9,468 bases of DNA from an uncultured Angelakisella sp. GTDB lineage: Bacteria > Bacillota > Clostridia > Oscillospirales > Ruminococcaceae. The stretch lies in NCBI GenBank assembly GCA_947564495.1, contig CANOCD010000031.1:1-9468 (forward strand), written 5' to 3'. Each line of letters begins with the position of its first letter. The first letter of the stretch is position 1. Positions 6,218-9,468 of the stretch are shown piece after piece. The translations under genes and the position numbers were made by a program. The notes below the pieces were generated by a model. It had not been told where the DNA came from and searched no databases. It worked only from the letters and a program-made list of their open reading frames with translations.

Positions 6218-7957
6218 TCAAATGCCCATGTCGTCCTTACTGACCCACCGCACCAGGTAGTTGAGCACCACCACGATGGTCACAAGCACCACCGCCAAAG
6301 CGGCGGTGAGGAGGATCTTCCCCTCCTCCTGGGTGGAAAAGACCACGGTGCCCACCGTCTCGCTGCCCACGCTCCACAGCAGGGAGGAGAGGGTGATCTC
6401 CGACAAGGTGGGGGCCACCACCAGGAAGAAGGAGCCGAAGAGACTGGGCTTCAGCAGGGGGAGCATGATGCTGGAAAAGGCTTTCAGGTGGCTGGCCCCG
6501 GCGATCCGGGATGCCTCCTCCAAGGAGCCGTCGATCTGGGTGATGGCCCCGGAGATATTGTTGTACCCCAGGTTCATGAACCGGGCCACGTAGGCCACCA
6601 GCAAGATCCAGATGGTCCCGTAGAGCCGGATTCCCGTCACCGGCAGGGGCTGGGCGAAGGCCAGGATCATGGCCAGGGCGATGATGGTCCCCGGGACGGC
6701 GTAGGGCACCGTCACCATGGTCTGCATCAGCCGGACCCCCCAGAACTTCCGGATGCCACCCCGGATGGCCACATAGGCCACCGCCAGGGCCACGACAGTG
6801 ACGATGACCCCCGAGGCCGCCGACAGGAACAGGCTGTTCTGGAAGGCCCGGCGGATGTTCCGGATGGAGAGGAGCCGGGCGAAGTTCCGGAAGGTGGCGT
6901 TTCCCGGCCCGAATGGCAGGCCGAAGGTCTTGGTAAAGGCGGTGGCAAGGGTGGCCAGGACGGGGGCCAGGGTGGTCACCGAAAAGACAACGACCAGAAA
7001 GGCGAAGAGGCCCCACCTGGCCTTTCCCAGGGGGGTGGGCTGGACCGGGGCGCTTTTGCCGCTGACCACCACGTACTTCTGGGCCGCCAGCACCCGGTCG
7101 TAGAGGGCCAGACCCCCCAGGCCGAAGAGGGCCAGCAGCAGGGAGTAGGCCGCCGCCAGCTGGAGATTCCCCGGCAGGTCGGGGCGGTTGATGATGGCGT
7201 AGATCTGGGTGGTCATCAGGCGGATCTGGTTGGGGGCCCCCAGGACGGCGGAGACCCCGAAGTCCGCCAGGATGAACATGAACACCAGCAGGGTGGCCCC
7301 CAGGATGGAGGGGGTCAGCAGGGGGAGGGTCACGTCCCGGAGGGTCCGCCAGGGGCTGGCTCCGGAGACCCGGGCTGCCTCCTCCACGGCGGCGTTCACC
7401 TTCTTCATGGCGGGGAGGACCACCACGTAGGGGACGGCGTACCGGTAGATGGTCATCACAAAGACCATCCCCCCCAGGCTGTAGAGGTCCACCAGGGGCC
7501 AGGCCGCCCCGGTGACCGACTGCCACAGCTGGTTGAAGAAGCCCACCGGCCCCAGAAGGAAGGTCCAGGAGATGGCCCCGATGAAGGGGGGGATGAGGTA
7601 GGGGATGGCCAGGAGGGACCGCCACAGCCCCCGCCCGGGGACGTCGGTGCGGACCACGGCCCAGGCCAAAAAGACCCCCAGGGCGGTGGAAAGCAGGGTG
7701 CTGGGGAACACCACCTTGACGGTGTTCAGGACGCTGACCCCGATGGCCTTGTCCTGGAACACCGCCAGGTAGTTCCCCAGGCCGAAGCCCCCGGGGGTCT
7801 TAAAGCTGCTGAGGATGAGCATCACCGAGGGGTAGACCACGGCGAAGGCCAGCACCGCCGCCGTGGCCACCCAAATGAGGGTGGGGGCCAGCTCTCGAGG
7901 CTGGACCCCCTCCCCACGCCGGTGGATGGAAAAGTGACGGGGGGAACGTTGTTTCAT
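6218..7957 (-). CDS. ABC transporter permease, fused two-domain type (Fe3+/phosphonate-like, FbpB/ThiP architecture)
   Basis: 579 residues with about twelve transmembrane helices in two tandem permease domains (about 25-290 and 315-572). Each half has the cytoplasmic EAA loop that docks the ATPase: EEAARVSGASPW...LPLLTPS (192-217) and EEASRIAGASHL...LPLLKPS (480-505). One chain therefore supplies the whole membrane channel of the importer. This fused arrangement is typical of the FbpB (ferric iron), ThiP (thiamine) and PhnV-like (2-aminoethylphosphonate) families. It starts 7 bases after the substrate-binding-protein stop, with a modest ribosome site (GGGGA) overlapping the end of that gene, indicating translational coupling. 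The terminator right after it closes the operon. The partner ATPase is not in this window. The substrate cannot be decided from the permease. Confidence 0.9.
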   Translation of the reverse strand: MKQRSPRHFSIHRRGEGVQPRELAPTLIWVATAAVLAFAVVYPSVMLILSSFKTPGGFGLGNYLAVFQDKAIGVSVLNTVKVVFPSTLLSTALGVFLAWAVVRTDVPGRGLWRSLLAIPYLIPPFIGAISWTFLLGPVGFFNQLWQSVTGAAWPLVDLYSLGGMVFVMTIYRYAVPYVVVLPAMKKVNAAVEEAARVSGASPWRTLRDVTLPLLTPSILGATLLVFMFILADFGVSAVLGAPNQIRLMTTQIYAIINRPDLPGNLQLAAAYSLLLALFGLGGLALYDRVLAAQKYVVVSGKSAPVQPTPLGKARWGLFAFLVVVFSVTTLAPVLATLATAFTKTFGLPFGPGNATFRNFARLLSIRNIRRAFQNSLFLSAASGVIVTVVALAVAYVAIRGGIRKFWGVRLMQTMVTVPYAVPGTIIALAMILAFAQPLPVTGIRLYGTIWILLVAYVARFMNLGYNNISGAITQIDGSLEEASRIAGASHLKAFSSIMLPLLKPSLFGSFFLVVAPTLSEITLSSLLWSVGSETVGTVVFSTQEEGKILLTAALAVVLVTIVVVLNYLVRWVSKDDMGI

Positions 7958-7964
7958 GGCCGGT

Positions 7965-9044
7965 TCATTCCCCGAAGATGGAGGCGAATCTCTCCCGCAG
8001 AGCGGCGGAGTTTTCGGTGAAGTCCTGGAGGTTCAGTTTCACCGTCTTGATGTCAGCCACCGCCGGGGCCCCCTCCGGGACCCCCACCGAGGGGTCCACC
8101 GGGATGTAGCCCTGTTCCACAAAGAACTTCTGGGCGTCCTCGGTGAGGAGGTAATCCAGGAAGGCTTCGCAGGCGGCCTGGTTCTCCTCCGCCACGGTGG
8201 AGAGGATGGCCACCGGGGTGGGGACCATCACCGCCCCGGTCTCGGGCCAGACACACTCCACCGGGGAGCCCTCGTTGGCGGCGTTCCGAGCCATAAAGTC
8301 CACGATGGAAACGGCGGCGTACTCCCCCGACGCCACCTTGGTCTGGAGGTTGCCGTTGGACTGCTCGAACTTGACGTCGTTGGCCTTCATGTCCTCATAG
8401 AGCTTCCAGCCGGGGCCCTCCTCCCCCACCAATCCAACCAGGGTGGTGAAGGCGCCGCCGGAGTAGCTGGGGTTGGCCATGGCGAAGCGGCCCGAGAGCT
8501 CGGGTTTCGTGAGGTCCTCCCAGTCCTTGATCTCCACATCGCACTTGAGGGTATTGGTGGCGATGATGTTGAAGATCTGGCGGACCTCCCAGGCCATGCC
8601 GTCGTTGTAGTTGAAGGAGGGGTCGATCTTCTCCGCCCCCTTGGGGGTGTAGCGGCGGAGCAGCCCTTCCTTGTCCAGCTGGTTCATGTATCCGATGTCC
8701 GCAAACCAGATGATGTCCGCGTCGGTGCTGCCGGTCTCCAGCTCGGTGTCGATCTTGGAGATGACGGCCCCCGTGCCGGAGCGGAACAGCTCGTAGGTGA
8801 TCCCCGGGTTCTTGCCGACGAAATCCTCCAGCATATCGGTGACAAGATCCTGGGGTTCCGAAGTGTAGACGGTGATCTTGCCGGTCACCGCCTCCGTCTC
8901 CGGCTGGGTTTGGCTCTGGATAGGGACGCTGCTGCCCTGGGATGCGGAAGAGGGTCCTGTTTTTTCAGAACAGCCCGCAGCCGCGGCCAGGGTCAGCATC
9001 CCCGCCAGAGCCAGGGAAACTGCTTTCCTTGTGGCTCTTCGCAT
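7965..9044 (-). CDS. ABC transporter substrate-binding lipoprotein (Fe3+/2-aminoethylphosphonate-like)
   Basis: 359 residues. A lipoprotein signal (basic RRATRK, Ala/Leu core, lipobox AAGC with C25) anchors it to the outer face of the membrane, followed by a Ser/Gln/Thr/Pro linker (26-52). The mature type II binding-protein fold starts at GKITVYTSEPQD (55-66) and includes FRSGTGAVISKI (87-98), DADIIWFADIGYM (108-120), DWEDLTKPELSGRFAMANPSYSGGAF (175-199) and a C-terminal LTEDAQKFFVEQGYIPV (300-316). This order is that of FbpA/AfuA and related phosphonate binders. The adjacent tyrosine pair that binds iron in FbpA appears absent: the corresponding stretch reads GEYAAVSIVDFM (240-251). The ligand is therefore open. 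The ATG at 9044 is chosen for AGGAGG 7 bases upstream and for correct placement of the signal peptide. It delivers ligand to the permease encoded 7 bases downstream. Confidence 0.9.
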   Translation of the reverse strand: MRRATRKAVSLALAGMLTLAAAAGCSEKTGPSSASQGSSVPIQSQTQPETEAVTGKITVYTSEPQDLVTDMLEDFVGKNPGITYELFRSGTGAVISKIDTELETGSTDADIIWFADIGYMNQLDKEGLLRRYTPKGAEKIDPSFNYNDGMAWEVRQIFNIIATNTLKCDVEIKDWEDLTKPELSGRFAMANPSYSGGAFTTLVGLVGEEGPGWKLYEDMKANDVKFEQSNGNLQTKVASGEYAAVSIVDFMARNAANEGSPVECVWPETGAVMVPTPVAILSTVAEENQAACEAFLDYLLTEDAQKFFVEQGYIPVDPSVGVPEGAPAVADIKTVKLNLQDFTENSAALRERFASIFGE

Positions 9045-9068
9045 ATGGATGCCTCCTAAAATAAAGTA

Positions 9069-9092
9069 TCCCCTTCCCCTTGGGAAAGAGGA
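9069..9092 (-). promoter_or_regulatory. Leader hairpin before the substrate-binding-protein gene (possible attenuator)
   Basis: On the minus strand TCCTCTTTCCC (9092-9082) can pair with GGGGAAGGGGA (9079-9069) over ten to eleven positions with two G-U wobbles; the plus strand would show A-C mismatches there. It is followed by TACTTTATTTT and then directly by AGGAGG (9057-9052). If transcription starts near 9094, this hairpin forms the very 5' end of the mRNA and may stabilise it. If transcription starts further upstream, the stem plus broken T-run could act as an attenuator. Confidence 0.5.
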
Positions 9093-9108
9093 CCGCATTT
9101 ATTATACC
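9080..9108 (+). promoter_or_regulatory. Candidate divergent promoter for the plus-strand structured RNA
   Basis: TTGGGA (9080-9085) and TATACC (9103-9108) are spaced by 17 bases, each matching 4 of 6 consensus positions. The -10 overlaps the minus-strand TATAAT (9101-9106), so the two promoters would exclude each other. Transcription would begin near 9115, just before the first helix. It is weak on its own and is supported mainly by the structured RNA that follows. Confidence 0.33.
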
Positions 9109-9109
9109 A
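9101..9109 (-). promoter_or_regulatory. Extended -10 promoter for the ABC transporter operon
   Basis: The minus strand reads TGGTATAAT (9109-9101), a perfect TATAAT with the TGn extension. No good -35 box is present at 16-18 bases upstream, which is acceptable for extended -10 promoters. Transcription would start near 9094, about 50 bases before the ATG at 9044. No Fur-box-like palindrome is seen nearby. Confidence 0.62.
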
Positions 9110-9114
9110 TCTTT

Positions 9115-9394
9115 TCCCTACCGGAGGTGTGTACGAATTTTGAACTTTGCGGGCCTGCGCCCGCTGGCACACCCTACGAAAGATCGTGCCGGGACTTGGC
9201 TCCTGCCTGGAGTCCTGTGTCGTGCAGGGCGGAACGCTGCAACCTATCTTTTCTAGGTCGTAGTTATTTCATTATATCTTTTTCCAGGCTCCTGTTGACG
9301 AAAGACGCCTCTTGCCAGGCCAGCAGAATATTTAGGCTGCCCGGGGACACGGGCCGTGGCGGTCCGGTCTCCGGGCAGGTTCCTTTTCTTGTTT
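9115..9394 (+). ncRNA. Candidate structured non-coding RNA, about 280 nt, unknown class
   Basis: The gap holds no plausible gene but folds into ordered helices. Domain 1: GGTGTG (9126-9131) with CACACC (9168-9173), enclosing GCGGGC/GCCCGC (9149-9154/9159-9164). Domain 2 abuts it: CTACG (9174-9178) with CGTAG (9259-9263), then AAAGAT/ATCTTT (9179-9184/9246-9251), then CGTGCCG/CGGAACG (9185-9191/9230-9236) with one G-A mismatch, then GGACTT/GAGTCC (9192-9197/9210-9215). Domain 3: CTGTTG/CAGCAG (9292-9297/9321-9326) with inner GCCT/AGGC. A terminator follows. In domains 1, 2, 3 and the terminator, the plus strand gives G-U pairs where the minus strand would have A-C, which favours a plus-strand RNA. 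I do not see the SRP GGAAGGAAGC motif, RNase P or tmRNA signatures, or a 6S-like single long hairpin. The start is estimated from the weak promoter. A minus-strand leader of the ABC operon is the main alternative. Confidence 0.45.
9337..9394 (+). terminator. Long GC-rich hairpin with plus-strand T-rich tail
   Basis: CTGCCCGGGGAC (9337-9348) pairs with GTCTCCGGGCAG (9367-9378) over 12 positions, including one G-U wobble that exists only on the plus strand. It is followed by GTTCCTTTTCTTGTTT (9379-9394). This is terminator-shaped for plus-strand transcription. On the minus strand the hairpin lies 22 bases after the tex-like stop codon but is followed by GCCTAAATATT rather than a T-run; it may still help end that transcript. 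Confidence 0.6.
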
Positions 9395-9400
9395 GCGGGG

Positions 9401-9468
9401 TCAGTTCAGCCCCTTCATGGTCAAGGAGACACGCTTTCTCCGGGTGTCCACCTCCAGCACCTTGACCT
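9401..9468 (-). CDS. C-terminus of an S1-domain RNA-binding protein, probably Tex (partial)
   Basis: The last 21 codons are visible, reading VKVLEVDTRRKRVSLTMKGL plus N and a TGA stop at 9403-9401. The final beta strands of S1 RNA-binding domains have the form VKVLEVD..RKRISLTMK, and this version with LTMK is most like the C-terminal S1 domain of Tex, the large conserved protein implicated in transcription and RNA metabolism. Other S1 proteins (ribosomal S1-like or PNPase-like) cannot be excluded from so short a piece. The rest of the gene lies beyond the right edge of the window. The upstream candidate RNA on the plus strand converges on it. Confidence 0.68.
   Translation of the reverse strand, partial: VKVLEVDTRRKRVSLTMKGLN

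Noticed and set aside
6152..8020. Very long plus-strand open frame (over 600 codons) antisense to the permease gene
   Set aside because: It is rich in Gly, His, Gln, Asp and Pro with no recognisable domain, the signature of a GC-rich antisense shadow. The minus strand here encodes a clear two-domain permease with conserved EAA loops.
9045..9130. Fur box before the ABC operon
   Set aside because: No GATAATGATTATC-like palindrome is present; the only palindrome is the GC-rich leader hairpin.
9115..9394. SRP RNA, tmRNA, RNase P RNA, TPP or cobalamin riboswitch in the right-hand gap
   Set aside because: The sequence signatures I would expect (SRP GGAAGGAAGC, RNase P GAGGAAAGTCC, TPP CTGAGA, tRNA-like tmRNA ends, cobalamin box) were not found on either strand by eye.
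8872..9465. Plus-strand open frame spanning the gap and the start of the binding-protein gene
   Set aside because: It begins antisense to the lipoprotein N-terminus, has no ribosome site or known motif, and ends antisense to the tex-like C-terminus; the open frame looks incidental.

Overview
The window reads as chromosomal sequence from a high-GC member of the Clostridia, most likely an Oscillospiraceae-type gut anaerobe (Flavonifractor/Intestinimonas-like). The evidence is GC-rich coding sequence with strong AGGAGG-type ribosome sites, TATAAT-type promoters, a PepV/Sapep-type dipeptidase, a DUF1836 protein and a clostridial form of TrmB. The organism assignment is inference. No mobile element, CRISPR array, tRNA or rRNA is visible.

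Layout from left to right. Positions 1-117 hold the C-terminal tail of a plus-strand membrane protein. Positions 236-1648 (+) hold an M20 metallodipeptidase, ended by a strong hairpin at 1677-1706. It converges on a minus-strand block that fills the rest of the window. Read in the direction of transcription (right to left), that block contains: the end of a Tex-like S1-domain protein (9468-9401); an ABC transporter pair, a substrate-binding lipoprotein (9044-7965) and a fused double permease (7957-6218), closed by a clear terminator at 6206-6163; a DUF1836 regulator-like gene (6094-5507) with trmB 2 nt behind it (5504-4824); and a four-gene envelope operon (4775-1713) with its own near-consensus promoter. 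The envelope operon encodes a large lipoprotein, a small lipoprotein, a four-helix membrane protein and a YbhB/PEBP-type protein.

The ABC pair resembles ferric-iron/2-aminoethylphosphonate importers, but no ATPase gene lies beside it. DUF1836-trmB looks like a housekeeping unit. The envelope operon is largely uncharacterised; its first lipoprotein has an N-terminal part that faintly recalls IseA-type cell-wall hydrolase inhibitors.

The most interesting stretch is the gene-free gap at 9045-9400. It contains abutting, perfectly closed helices and a long GC-rich hairpin followed by a T-rich run on the plus strand. In four helices the plus strand gives G-U wobbles where the minus strand would give A-C mismatches. 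This suggests an independent plus-strand structured RNA of roughly 280 nt, divergent from the ABC operon and convergent with the tex-like gene. I cannot match it to a known RNA class.
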